Source of the DNA: Micromonospora sp. WMMA1363 | GTDB lineage: Bacteria; Actinomycetota; Actinomycetes; Mycobacteriales; Micromonosporaceae | Assembly (NCBI RefSeq): GCF_030345795.1 | Contig: NZ_JAUALB010000001.1 | Location: 3,526,001 to 3,590,000, forward strand | Length of the DNA stretch: 64,000 nt | Direction: 5' to 3' | Shown here: one piece after another, positions 51,191-59,383 of the stretch | Layout: the number at the start of each line of letters is the position of its first letter | How positions within the stretch are numbered: the stretch's first letter is position 1 | Translations under genes and position numbers: made by a program | Notes under the pieces: generated by a model | Databases searched by the model: none | Seen by the model: only the letters and a program-made list of their open reading frames with translations | What the model was told of the DNA's origin: nothing

Positions 51191-54100
51191 GCGGGATGAC
51201 CGGTCACCAGATCGCGATCGTGGGGATGGCCGCGCTGATGCCCTCGGCCGGCGACCTGGAGAGTTTCCGGCGCAACCTCGTTGATGGTGTCGATGCGATC
51301 ACGGACGTGCCGCCGCACCGCGTGGACCCGCTGTTCTACGACCCGCAGCAGGCGCACCGGCCCGACCGGCTGTACTGCCGGCGGGGCGGATTCGTGGACG
51401 AGCCGACCACCTTCGACCCGTTGAAATTTGGGATCATGCCCGTTCAGGTCGTGCACGCCGAGCCGGATCAGCTGATCGCGTTGCAGGTCGCCGCGGCCGC
51501 GATCGACGATGCGGGCGGCCCGGACCGGCTACCCGAGCGCGACCGGGTCGGTGTGATCATCGGCCGCGGCGGCTACCTGGGCCCCGCCGAGGTCCGTTTC
51601 GTCACCCGGATCCGTATCCTCAACCAGGTCATCACGACCGTGTGCGAGCTGGTCCCCGACGTCACGCCCGCCGCGCTTGAGCAAATCCGGCAATGCTTCG
51701 ACGAGCGATTGGGTGCTCACTCAGCCGAAGGCGCCGTCGGATTCCTGCCCAACCTGGCCGCCTCCCGAATCGCCAACCGGCTTGATCTGCATGGTCCCGC
51801 CTACACAGTGGATGCCGCCTGCGCATCGTCGCTGATCGCCATCGACCAGGCAGCCGCCGAGCTGGTGAGCGGCAGGCTCGACGCCGTCCTCGCCGGCGGC
51901 GTCCACCATGTCCACGACGTCGTTCTGTGGTCGGTGATGGGCCAGGTGGGTGCGATGTCCCGGCGCGGACAGATCCGCCCGTTCGACACCGCCGCCGACG
52001 GGATGCTCCTGGGCGAGGGAACCGGCGTCGTCGTGCTCAAACGCCTGGCCGACGCCGAACGCGACGGCGACCGCGTGTACGCGGTGATCCGCGGTAGCGG
52101 AGTCGCCAGTGACGGTCGCGCCGCCAGCCCGTTCAGGACCGACGCTGGCGGCCAGGTGCTCGCCATCCGGCGGGCCTGGGCCGCGGCCGGGCTGGATCCC
52201 ACCGCACCCGACGCACTGGGCATGCTCGAGGCGCACGGCACCGCCACACCCGCCGGCGACGCCACCGAACTCACCGCCATCGCCGAGGTCTTCGGTCCGC
52301 ACCCCGGCGGTCCGCCGCCCGTCCTCGGCTCGGTCAAATCCATGATCGGTCATCTCATGCCGGCGGCCGGCATCGCCGGCCTGATCAAGGCAGCTCTCGC
52401 CGTCCACCATGGCGTGCAGCTGCCCACTCTGCACTGCGAGACCCCCCGCCCGGAGCTACAGCACAGCAGATTCGCCCCGATCGGCAGCGCGCAGCCATGG
52501 GAGAGCACCGGGCCACGTCGCGCCGCCGTCAACGCCTTCGGATTCGGTGGGATCAACGCCCACGTCATTCTCGAAGAGGCCCCTGACTCGTTGGCCGCCC
52601 GCAAGGTCAACGGTGGTACAACAGCGTCGCTGGGCGCATCCCGGACGGACAACCAGGGATCCGGCACCGCCACCGCGGTGGTCGCCGTCGATGAGCCCGA
52701 GCAGGTGGTGCGGCTGGCCGCACCCGACCCCGACACCCTGCTGCGGTGGCTCGACGCCGACGACCACGCGGTACGCGCGCGCGGCATCGGCCCTGGCCCA
52801 GCCAACGCCGTGCCGGGCGGAGCGTGTCGGCTCGGCATCGTCGACCCCGATCCCGGACGACTGGCCGTTGCCCGCAAGGTGGTCGCCAAGGGCCAACCGT
52901 GGCGAGGTGGCCGCGACATCTGGTTCACCCCCACCCCGCTGCTCGCCGACCCCGACAGGGGAAAGACCGCCTTCGTCTTCCCCGGCCCGGAGGCCGAGTT
53001 CACCCCCCGCACCACGGACCTTGCCGCACACTTCGGCCTACCCGACCAGGACTGGTCCGTTGCGGAGTTCATCCGACACGCCGACGGCATAGTCGAGCTC
53101 GGCCTTTTCCTCGCCAAGGCCCTGGACCGGGTCGGCATCACACCCGACGCGGTCGCCGGCTACAGCATGGGTGAGTGGACCGCCGAGGTGGTCGGCGGAC
53201 GGTACGACGAGTCGGTGATTAACGATGTTCACGCCGCGGTGGGGGCACTCACCTCCCAACCGTCTCGGCACGCCTTCGCGGCGGTCGGCGTCGGCGTCCA
53301 CCACGTCACACCGCTGCTCGCCGAACACCCCACCGTCGTGCTGACCCACGACAATTCACCCGTGCAGTGCGTGGTCAACGGGCCGGAGCCCGATCTGGAC
53401 AATCTCATCAAGGCTCTTCGCGACGCAGGCATCCTGTGCCGGAAACTCCCGTTCCGGGCACAATTCCACACACCTGCCTTCGCCTCCGTCCTGGAATCCA
53501 CAACCATCATGGCGCTAAGCCGGATGCAGGCCCACCCCGCCCGGATACCCATCTGGTCGGCCAACCTCAAGGCACCGTTGCCCGCCGACGACACCCAGAT
53601 GCACGAGACAAACATCCGGCACATGCGCGAACCAGTCTGGTTCCGCGAAACCGTCGCCGTCATGTACGACGCCGGAATCCGCGTCTTCCTCCAGGCCGGC
53701 ACTGGACAACTCGCCTCCGTCATCAGCGACAACCTCCGTGGGCGCGACCACCTCGCCATGCCCGTGAACGTCCCCCACCGCAGCGGCCTCAGCCAACTCC
53801 GCCGGGTCGCCACCGCCCTGTGGGTGGAGGGCGGCACGCCGAACCTCGATGCCCTCGGCGTCCCGGGCTCCACCGGCGCGGCCGGCCCATGCCCGCCCCG
53901 CTTGACCGCCAGCCCGGCCGCGACGGTTCCCGGGGCTCGAACGGCAGCCGCCGCCCCCACGCCTCCGACGCAGGCCATGACACTCGACCTCGGCGGCCCG
54001 CTGATCCGGCTCGGTGACCGGGCCCGCGGGCTGCTCCAAGTCCCGGCGCAGGCCGGCGACACGGTCCGCACGCAGCACGGCGATGTCCGCACCGGCCCAC

Positions 54101-55848
54101 AGGCTCTCACCGCGCTACACGGCTTCGCCGCGCGGTCCAGAGCCGCCGCGGAACTCGCCGCGCTGCTGCATGACACCGCGGACAGCGCGGTGACCGTGCT
54201 CACGGCGGCCGAGCAAGGCGTACCGGCAACCGGTTCCGGCCAATCGACCGCCGCTCCCGAGCAATCGGCCGCTCCCGCCGGCCGCCCCTCGGCCGGCGCG
54301 TACCACACGCTGCTGCGGATCTCTCTCGAGACGATGCCCTACCTGCGCGACCACTCCTTCTTCGTACAGCCTGACGACTGGCCCGACCCGGCAGACCGCT
54401 GGCCGCTGGTGCCCGCCGCCACGATGGTCCAACACATGATCGACGCCACCCGTCAGGCAGTGCCCGGGGCACAGGTCGTCGGCGTGCGGGACGCTCGGTT
54501 CCGCCGGTGGTGTCTCGCCGCCCCGCCGCAGGACGTGGAGATCACTATCAAAGCGGCGGGTCCAGGGCGGTTCACCGCGTCCTTCGGACGGTACGCGCGA
54601 GCGACCATCGAGGTCGCCGCCGGATACCCGGCGGAGTCGCCGGCCGTCTGGCGGCACGATCCGGCCGCGGAACAGCCGCTGACCTACAGCGCAGTACAGA
54701 AGTATGCCGAGCGATGGCTTTTCCACGGACCGGCCTTTCAAGGTATCACCGCGATACACGCGCTTGGTCAGCGGCACATCCGCGGCCTGCTAACCACCCC
54801 CGCGGCCCCCGGCGCACTGCTCGACAACGCGCTGCAATGCACCACCCACTGGATGCTCAGCACCCAGGACACCCGCACGTCCATCCTGCCAATGGCGCTG
54901 GAGGGCGCCCGGTTCTTCGGTCCTGCGCCCAAGGCCGGCACGACGGTCGAGAGCGTCACGCGGGTACGGAGCATCGGTCCAACCGAGATCGTCGCCGACA
55001 TCCAGCTACACGCCGGCGACCAGGTGTGGGCGCAGTTGGAGGGTGTCGCCTACCGACGCCTCGACGGCCTTCGCCGACTCCCGGAACGCCTCCCCGCGCG
55101 TTTCCCCCTCAGCGAACGTCGACCGGAGGGATGGACAACGTTCTTCGACCGCTACGCCGATCCGATCAGCCGGAACCTGCTGGCGTACTCGATCCTCGGA
55201 GCCAGCTCATCGGCCGTCTATGACCGACAGCCGCTCAAGGACCGCATACAGTGGCTGGCTGGCCGGATCGCGGCCGTGGACGCGGTTCGGATCCAGTTGT
55301 GGGACCGGGGCCACGCCGAGGTCTACCCCATCGAATTGACGGTCACCGACGATCCCTCCGGGCGGCCTCGCATGCACTCGCGCCCCGGCCGCGCCTTTGG
55401 CGAATGGGACATATCGTTCGCCAGCACCCGGGAGATCGGCGTGGCCATCGCCAAGCCACAGCTGCCTCACACGCCGGTGGACGCGGCCGGGGTCGGCATC
55501 GACGTCGTCGAGGTCGACGCTCACGCAAATAGCGCCGCCGAGCTCGCGCTGTCCGATCAGGAGCTCAAGCTGATCGACGGGATGGGCACCGACGGCGACG
55601 GGCGTCGCGGGTGGCTCGCCCGGTTCAGGACGGCCGAAAACGCTGTCGCCAAGGCCGAAGGAATCTTTGCCGACAGTCGACGGTTCACCGTGGTGGCCGC
55701 CACGCCAACCACCCTCACCGTCCAAGCCGGCACGCGCATCTACGAGGTGGGGTGTCGGGAGGTAGAAAACCCTGACGATCTGCCGCCACGACGGTATGTC
55801 GTCTGCTGGACCTGGGGTCCCCAGCCCGCTTCACCACTACCGAATTGA
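51187..55848 (+). CDS. PUFA/HglE-like synthase subunit: KS-AT-DH-PPTase
   Basis: 1553 aa from a GTG at 51187 overlapping the previous TGA; an ATG at 51196 is the alternative. KS about 5-440 with Cys212, His350 and His389, complete triad. AT-like about 590-900 with GYSMGEW Ser660 and FHTPAF His761. A Pro/Ala linker (about 905-1030), then a hot-dog DH about 1035-1290 with LRDHSFF His1056 and DNALQ Asp1213. The C-terminal 4'-phosphopantetheinyl transferase has GVGIDVVEVD (Asp1439, Glu1442) and RFRTAENAVAKAEG, in which the usual KE pair is AE (Glu1484 kept). It acts with the first subunit: dehydration after ketoreduction, and self-activation of the ACPs. Confidence 0.9.
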   Translation: MSGMTGHQIAIVGMAALMPSAGDLESFRRNLVDGVDAITDVPPHRVDPLFYDPQQAHRPDRLYCRRGGFVDEPTTFDPLKFGIMPVQVVHAEPDQLIALQVAAAAIDDAGGPDRLPERDRVGVIIGRGGYLGPAEVRFVTRIRILNQVITTVCELVPDVTPAALEQIRQCFDERLGAHSAEGAVGFLPNLAASRIANRLDLHGPAYTVDAACASSLIAIDQAAAELVSGRLDAVLAGGVHHVHDVVLWSVMGQVGAMSRRGQIRPFDTAADGMLLGEGTGVVVLKRLADAERDGDRVYAVIRGSGVASDGRAASPFRTDAGGQVLAIRRAWAAAGLDPTAPDALGMLEAHGTATPAGDATELTAIAEVFGPHPGGPPPVLGSVKSMIGHLMPAAGIAGLIKAALAVHHGVQLPTLHCETPRPELQHSRFAPIGSAQPWESTGPRRAAVNAFGFGGINAHVILEEAPDSLAARKVNGGTTASLGASRTDNQGSGTATAVVAVDEPEQVVRLAAPDPDTLLRWLDADDHAVRARGIGPGPANAVPGGACRLGIVDPDPGRLAVARKVVAKGQPWRGGRDIWFTPTPLLADPDRGKTAFVFPGPEAEFTPRTTDLAAHFGLPDQDWSVAEFIRHADGIVELGLFLAKALDRVGITPDAVAGYSMGEWTAEVVGGRYDESVINDVHAAVGALTSQPSRHAFAAVGVGVHHVTPLLAEHPTVVLTHDNSPVQCVVNGPEPDLDNLIKALRDAGILCRKLPFRAQFHTPAFASVLESTTIMALSRMQAHPARIPIWSANLKAPLPADDTQMHETNIRHMREPVWFRETVAVMYDAGIRVFLQAGTGQLASVISDNLRGRDHLAMPVNVPHRSGLSQLRRVATALWVEGGTPNLDALGVPGSTGAAGPCPPRLTASPAATVPGARTAAAAPTPPTQAMTLDLGGPLIRLGDRARGLLQVPAQAGDTVRTQHGDVRTGPQALTALHGFAARSRAAAELAALLHDTADSAVTVLTAAEQGVPATGSGQSTAAPEQSAAPAGRPSAGAYHTLLRISLETMPYLRDHSFFVQPDDWPDPADRWPLVPAATMVQHMIDATRQAVPGAQVVGVRDARFRRWCLAAPPQDVEITIKAAGPGRFTASFGRYARATIEVAAGYPAESPAVWRHDPAAEQPLTYSAVQKYAERWLFHGPAFQGITAIHALGQRHIRGLLTTPAAPGALLDNALQCTTHWMLSTQDTRTSILPMALEGARFFGPAPKAGTTVESVTRVRSIGPTEIVADIQLHAGDQVWAQLEGVAYRRLDGLRRLPERLPARFPLSERRPEGWTTFFDRYADPISRNLLAYSILGASSSAVYDRQPLKDRIQWLAGRIAAVDAVRIQLWDRGHAEVYPIELTVTDDPSGRPRMHSRPGRAFGEWDISFASTREIGVAIAKPQLPHTPVDAAGVGIDVVEVDAHANSAAELALSDQELKLIDGMGTDGDGRRGWLARFRTAENAVAKAEGIFADSRRFTVVAATPTTLTVQAGTRIYEVGCREVENPDDLPPRRYVVCWTWGPQPASPLPN

Positions 55849-55902
55849 CCTTCACCAGAGCATTGCTCGCCGGTCGCATGCGACGACCAGAAAGGACATG
55901 GC

Positions 55903-56247
55903 ATGACCACCGATCGCGCTGTCATCCTCGCGGAGTTCACCGACATGCTCGTAGCGGTCATGGACCGCAGCGGAGTGGACGAAGAGGTGACGATGGAAAC
56001 CACCTTCCGGGAAGACCTCGGTATGGAGAGCATCGACGTCGTCGCACTCGCGGGCCGCCTCCAGGCCCGCTACGGCGGCACCGTCAACTTTGCGCTTTTC
56101 ATGAGCACCCCGGAATTGGAGGCCGAACGCGACCTGCGGGTCGGGCAACTTGTCGAGTACATCGCCGAATCACTCGATCGCGCTGGGCAGAGCAGCCACG
56201 GCGATGCGCAGGTAACGGAGCACCGTGCAGCCGAAGCCAAAGGTTGA
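55903..56247 (+). CDS. Discrete acyl carrier protein
   Basis: 114 aa from an ATG at 55903 with GAAAGGA upstream. It has the ACP four-helix pattern with REDLGMESIDVVALAGRLQA, where Ser43 is the phosphopantetheine site (ESI instead of DSL). The C-terminus is extended by about 30 charged residues. It lies between the PKS genes and the hydrolase with gaps of 54 and 3 bp, so it belongs to the operon. It may hand the finished chain to the sulfotransferase/hydrolase pair or supply starter units. Confidence 0.9.
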   Translation: MTTDRAVILAEFTDMLVAVMDRSGVDEEVTMETTFREDLGMESIDVVALAGRLQARYGGTVNFALFMSTPELEAERDLRVGQLVEYIAESLDRAGQSSHGDAQVTEHRAAEAKG

Positions 56248-56250
56248 CGC

Positions 56251-57366
56251 ATGAGCATGGTGCGGGTCAATGGCATCTCCGTCCACGTCCAGCAGCTGGC
56301 ACCCAGCGAACCGACCACCGAGGTCGCGCCGGCGAGGTCGGCACACGGACCGGCAGCGAGCCCCGTCATTGTCATGATCCATGGCTTGGTGTTCGATACC
56401 CTGGCCAGTTGGTACCTGACCGTGGCCCACTCATTCGCCGACGCCGGCTTCCGAGTCGTCATGTATGACCTGCGCGGGCACGGCCGCAGCGAACGGCCTC
56501 CTGAGGGCTACCGCCTGGACGACTTCGTCGACGATCTCGAGGCGCTGCTGGCCACCCTGGACATCACCAGCCCGACTCACCTGCTGGGCAACTCCTTCGG
56601 CGGCACGATCGCGATGGGCTACGCGACCCGTCACCCGGAACGGGTCGCGTCCATCACGGCCGTCGAGTCCGCGCTGCCGACGGAGGCGTGGTGGCGACGG
56701 GTGACGCGACGCCTCAGTGAGGCCGCCGAGCTCACATCACGCCTCAGTGACGCCGCCGAGCTCACATCACGCCTCAGTGACGCCGCCGAGCTCACATCAC
56801 GCCTCAGTGACGCCGCCGAGCTCACATCACGCCTCAGTGACGCCGCCGAGCTCACATCACGCCTCAGTGACGCCGCCGATCCATTATCACACGAAGTGGA
56901 TTTCCTCAAGAACACTGCCGGGCGCGGCGCGTTGGTCGCCCGGCAGGCCGAGACCGCCCGCCGAGTGCTCGCCACCACGGGCCTGGTGCGGGACATCCCG
57001 GTCAGCCGGCTGCCGACCGACGACCAGCTCACCGCCATCTCGTGCCCGGTGCTGTGCGTGTACGGACGTGGTTCCGCCGTCGTCGAACTGGCCCCACAGG
57101 TCCAGCGGCTGCTGCCACAGGCCCGTGTGGTCACCGTGCCCGGCCAGCACACCCTCCTCATCGACCAGCCGCACACCGTCCGCGAGATCGTCCTGTCCTG
57201 GCTCCAGGATGACTGTGACGGTTGCCATCCCGGACGGCAGCGTCACGTCCGGCAACACGATGATGCCGAACCTCCTCGAACGAGTGACGTCCCGCCGCCA
57301 GCCGCCGTGACCCTGACCGCCGACCGTCCCCTTGAGGAGCCATTCGATGACCTCACCGCAGTCTGA
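56251..57366 (+). CDS. Alpha/beta hydrolase, thioesterase-like, with repeat-expanded lid
   Basis: 371 aa. Alpha/beta hydrolase fold: VIVMIHGLVFD (oxyanion), RVVMYDLRGHGRSERPP, nucleophile GNSFGG (Ser115), and GQHTLLI (His300). The usual Asp after strand 7 is missing (VYGRGSAVV), while Glu139 sits 24 residues after the Ser, after strand 6, as in the CurM decarboxylating thioesterase (Ser100/Glu124, from memory). Residues about 154-210, in the lid position, are built from a ten-residue repeat (RLSDAAELTS). The tail of about 50 residues is polar. Probable role: release of the polyketide from the ACP. It overlaps the sulfotransferase gene by 20 bp. Confidence 0.83.
   Translation: MSMVRVNGISVHVQQLAPSEPTTEVAPARSAHGPAASPVIVMIHGLVFDTLASWYLTVAHSFADAGFRVVMYDLRGHGRSERPPEGYRLDDFVDDLEALLATLDITSPTHLLGNSFGGTIAMGYATRHPERVASITAVESALPTEAWWRRVTRRLSEAAELTSRLSDAAELTSRLSDAAELTSRLSDAAELTSRLSDAAELTSRLSDAADPLSHEVDFLKNTAGRGALVARQAETARRVLATTGLVRDIPVSRLPTDDQLTAISCPVLCVYGRGSAVVELAPQVQRLLPQARVVTVPGQHTLLIDQPHTVREIVLSWLQDDCDGCHPGRQRHVRQHDDAEPPRTSDVPPPAAVTLTADRPLEEPFDDLTAV
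56710..56879 (+). repeat. 30-bp in-frame tandem repeat, 5.7 copies
   Basis: Full units start at 56710, 56740, 56770, 56800 and 56830, with a 20-bp partial unit at 56860. Copies 2-5 are identical; copy 1 differs by one base (GAG for GAC, Glu for Asp). Each encodes RLSDAAELTS. The near-perfect identity indicates recent expansion. Confidence 0.97.
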
Positions 57367-58303
57367 ATCAGCGATCATCATCAGCACCGGACGGTGTGGA
57401 TCAACCCTGCTCTCCGACCTGATCGCCGAGCAGGCCGACATCCTCTCGGTGCAGGAGTTCTTCGGGTGGGGCGAGCGCAAAGCGTACGTCGATCGCGAGC
57501 TCAGTGGCAATGAATACTGGGCGAGGTTGGCCGAGCCGGATCCTCACCTTTCCACACTGTTCAGGATTGGCCTTCGACCAAAGGAAGTAGTCTATTCCAC
57601 GAACGGTCGGTGGGCGAACGATCTGGCCAACCTACCCGAAATCCTCGCGATGACCCTGCCCAAGTTGTCCGACGATCCTGACGTATTATTCGACACCCTC
57701 TCCCATATCGTGCCCGAGTTCCCGACCCAGCAACTCGGGCGGCATCACCAGATGTTCCTGGATCTGCTCACCTCGCTCACCGGACGACAGCGCTGGGTCG
57801 AGCGCTCGGGAGGATCGAGCAGGCTCGCCCCGTACCTGTTCAAGACCTTTCCTTTGGCAAAATTTGTGCACCTGACCAGAAACTTGACGGACACCGCACG
57901 GTCCATGAGTCGGCATCCCATCTATCAGATCGCGGAGCTGCGGAACGAGGTGGCCAGACGGCACGAGGGTTTCGACCTGCTTGGGGACACCCGCGGCCAG
58001 TCGGTTCCCGAAGAAGTCAAGTGCTACCTGCCTGATCGACTGACAATGGAGATACTACAGGAACGAGGGCAGGACATTGCACGCTTTCTGACCATGTGCG
58101 CGTTTTCCGCCAGCCAGGCGGAGCAGGCCATCGCTGATGCCCAACCCCGACGCCTGCTCTGCATGACGTACGAGGACCTTGTCGACGAGCCGGTCGTGCA
58201 GCTCCGCCGACTGGGTCGGTTTCTGGAATTCCCCGACTATGAGGAATGGGCGCACCGTGTCGCGGAGCGCGTTGCCGTTCCGGCCGCGCGGCAGGGTCAG
58301 TGA
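57347..58303 (+). CDS. PAPS-dependent sulfotransferase
   Basis: 318 aa from the ATG at 57347, preceded by TTGAGGAG and lying inside the end of the hydrolase gene. The 5'-phosphosulfate loop is ISTGRCGSTLLSDL (residues 12-25). The 3'-phosphate-binding region is FVHLTRNLTDTARSMSRHP, and the C-terminal half has LLCMTYEDLVDEPVVQLRRL and LGRFLEF, as in Sulfotransfer_3-type enzymes. It transfers sulfate from PAPS to an acceptor hydroxyl; the KR of the synthase would supply a beta-hydroxyl on the ACP-bound chain. It is the last gene of the cluster. Confidence 0.88.
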   Translation: MTSPQSESAIIISTGRCGSTLLSDLIAEQADILSVQEFFGWGERKAYVDRELSGNEYWARLAEPDPHLSTLFRIGLRPKEVVYSTNGRWANDLANLPEILAMTLPKLSDDPDVLFDTLSHIVPEFPTQQLGRHHQMFLDLLTSLTGRQRWVERSGGSSRLAPYLFKTFPLAKFVHLTRNLTDTARSMSRHPIYQIAELRNEVARRHEGFDLLGDTRGQSVPEEVKCYLPDRLTMEILQERGQDIARFLTMCAFSASQAEQAIADAQPRRLLCMTYEDLVDEPVVQLRRLGRFLEFPDYEEWAHRVAERVAVPAARQGQ

Positions 58304-58480
58304 GCTGGTTTCGGCGGCGAGGTGGCGAGCAGCCATTCGAAGCACAGCACGGCACCTTCTACGTACACGTCGACGGTGCGCTCGCTGAGCCCGTCGGACC
58401 GTGGCGAGGGCCCAAGAGTTGAGCCAGGTGCGGTAGTGCCCAGGATCGGGACGAGGCACCCTTGGGTGCTGGAGGGGCAT
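58297..58480 (-). pseudogene. Degraded tyrosine recombinase (integrase) N-terminal fragment
   Basis: An ATG at 58480 opens a frame reading MPLQHPRVPRPDPGHYRTWL then NSWALATVR; after a frameshift near 58395 the sequence continues DGLSERTVDVYVEGAVLCFE then WLLATSPP and a stop at 58297. This resembles the SAM-like core-binding domain of phage integrases (SxRTVxxYxxxxxxFxEWL). The catalytic domain is absent. It lies beside the tRNA-Thr attachment fragment, outside the present element. Confidence 0.4.
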
Positions 58481-58610
58481 GGCGATCATCATGCCCGGGG
58501 ATGCCAGGAGACCGGCATCCCACACAGTCGACAAGCGAGTGGTTCCGTGCATCACTCGGTTGGCCTCTTCCGGAGGCCAACCGACGTTCGTGCCGGTCGA
58601 GCCGTGTCGG

Positions 58611-58655
58611 AGCCCCCGGCCGGGATCGAACCGGCGACATCTCGCTTACAAGGCG
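58611..58655 (-). other. tRNA-Thr(UGU) 3' fragment, attachment site (attL) of an integrated element
   Basis: Read on the minus strand, this is the 3' part of a tRNA: anticodon loop CTTGTAA (58646-58652, anticodon TGT), 3' anticodon strand GCGAG, T-arm GCCGG TTCGATC CCGGC (58619-58635) and acceptor strand CGGGGGC with discriminator T at 58611. The 5' anticodon strand pairs at only three of five positions and no D-arm or 5' acceptor strand follows, so identity ends near 58655. This is the signature left when an element integrates into the 3' half of a tRNA gene. Element genes begin on the right. Confidence 0.8.
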
Positions 58656-58747
58656 TCAGGCTATGTACGGCCAAGCAACCCGTGTTTACCAAGCTGGGCA
58701 GGCAAGCGACAACCGCATAGGCGAGATCTGCCTGACACGATGCCTGT

Positions 58748-59191
58748 CTATCCGACGCGGCGGCGGCGTGACTCGACTGGGCGGCCGGTGCGGAACCGGA
58801 GGTACTGCACCCACTCCCGCTTCTCGATCTCGGTGACGTTCGGGTCCTGGAGGATCTCGATGACCTCCTCCACCGTCGCGTCGAGGATCCGCGGCGGCTC
58901 CGGCCCGAGCCCCATCTCCTCTCGGGTGAGGTAGCCGAGCGCGACGGCCGCCTCGCGAGGGTCGATGCCCAGCACGCGGCAGACTGCCCGCACCTGCTCG
59001 GGGTCCGGGCGCTCGACCCGGCCGGCCTCCCAGCGCAGGTACGTCGACCGCGACAGGCCGGCCTCCTCGATGACGTCCTCCTGCGTCCAGCCTTTCGCCG
59101 CCCGTCCCCCTCGGATGAGCTGCGCGAAGTCGCGACCTCTCTGGTCGGGAGACGGCGCCATGCGGACACGGTAGGTCCCCTGATCGGACAT
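58748..59191 (-). CDS. XRE-family repressor of the integrated element
   Basis: 147 aa from the ATG at 59191; an ATG at 59161 (MAPSPDQRG) is also possible. An XRE helix-turn-helix is clear: GRDFAQLIRGGRAAKGWTQE, then DVIEEAGLSRSTYLRWEAGR. The C-terminal part (DATVEEVIEILQDPNVTEIE, EWVQYLRFRTGRP) is helical. It is divergent from the rightward early genes and separated from them by palindromic sites, the layout of a lysogeny repressor. Confidence 0.85.
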   Translation of the reverse strand: MSDQGTYRVRMAPSPDQRGRDFAQLIRGGRAAKGWTQEDVIEEAGLSRSTYLRWEAGRVERPDPEQVRAVCRVLGIDPREAAVALGYLTREEMGLGPEPPRILDATVEEVIEILQDPNVTEIEKREWVQYLRFRTGRPVESRRRRVG

Positions 59192-59383
59192 TGTCGTCGT
59201 CACACGTGACACGTGCCATCGGTGGTACGCGGTCCGGGGGAGTACTGGACGGCAGGTAGAGAGCGCGACATCGGGTGTCATGGATGACACGGTACATCGA
59301 CCAAATGTCATACGAGAGACTTCGAGCCGCCCCCTTGCGTCTCACTTATGAGACGTGCATGATGGGTGTCATGCATGACACCC
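59192..59383. promoter_or_regulatory. Divergent control region with repressor-type palindromes
   Basis: Two related palindromes: GTGTCATGGATGACAC (59275-59290) and GGGTGTCATGCATGACACCC (59364-59383, perfect 20 bp). A different perfect dyad is CGTCTCA (59338-59344) and TGAGACG (59349-59355). A partial site GTCACACGTGACAC lies at 59199-59212, just upstream of the repressor start. The 59364-59383 palindrome covers the start codon of the first early gene, so binding would block it. These are the probable operators of the XRE protein. Confidence 0.7.

Noticed and set aside
56710..56879. CRISPR-like direct repeats of 30 bp
   Set aside because: Copies are contiguous with no spacers and stay in frame within a hydrolase gene; it is a coding tandem repeat.
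58055..58555. 166-aa minus-strand protein opposite the sulfotransferase end
   Set aside because: Most of it is antisense to the sulfotransferase; only its first 30 residues after 58480 look like an integrase fragment, which then continues in another frame.
58611..58690. Complete tRNA-Thr gene
   Set aside because: Only the anticodon-loop-to-3' end part is tRNA-like; the anticodon stem fails at its outer pairs and there is no D-arm or matching 5' acceptor strand.
58552..59169. 205-aa minus-strand protein spanning the tRNA fragment
   Set aside because: It runs through the tRNA sequence and antisense-frame of the XRE repressor, with no motif; an artefact of high GC.
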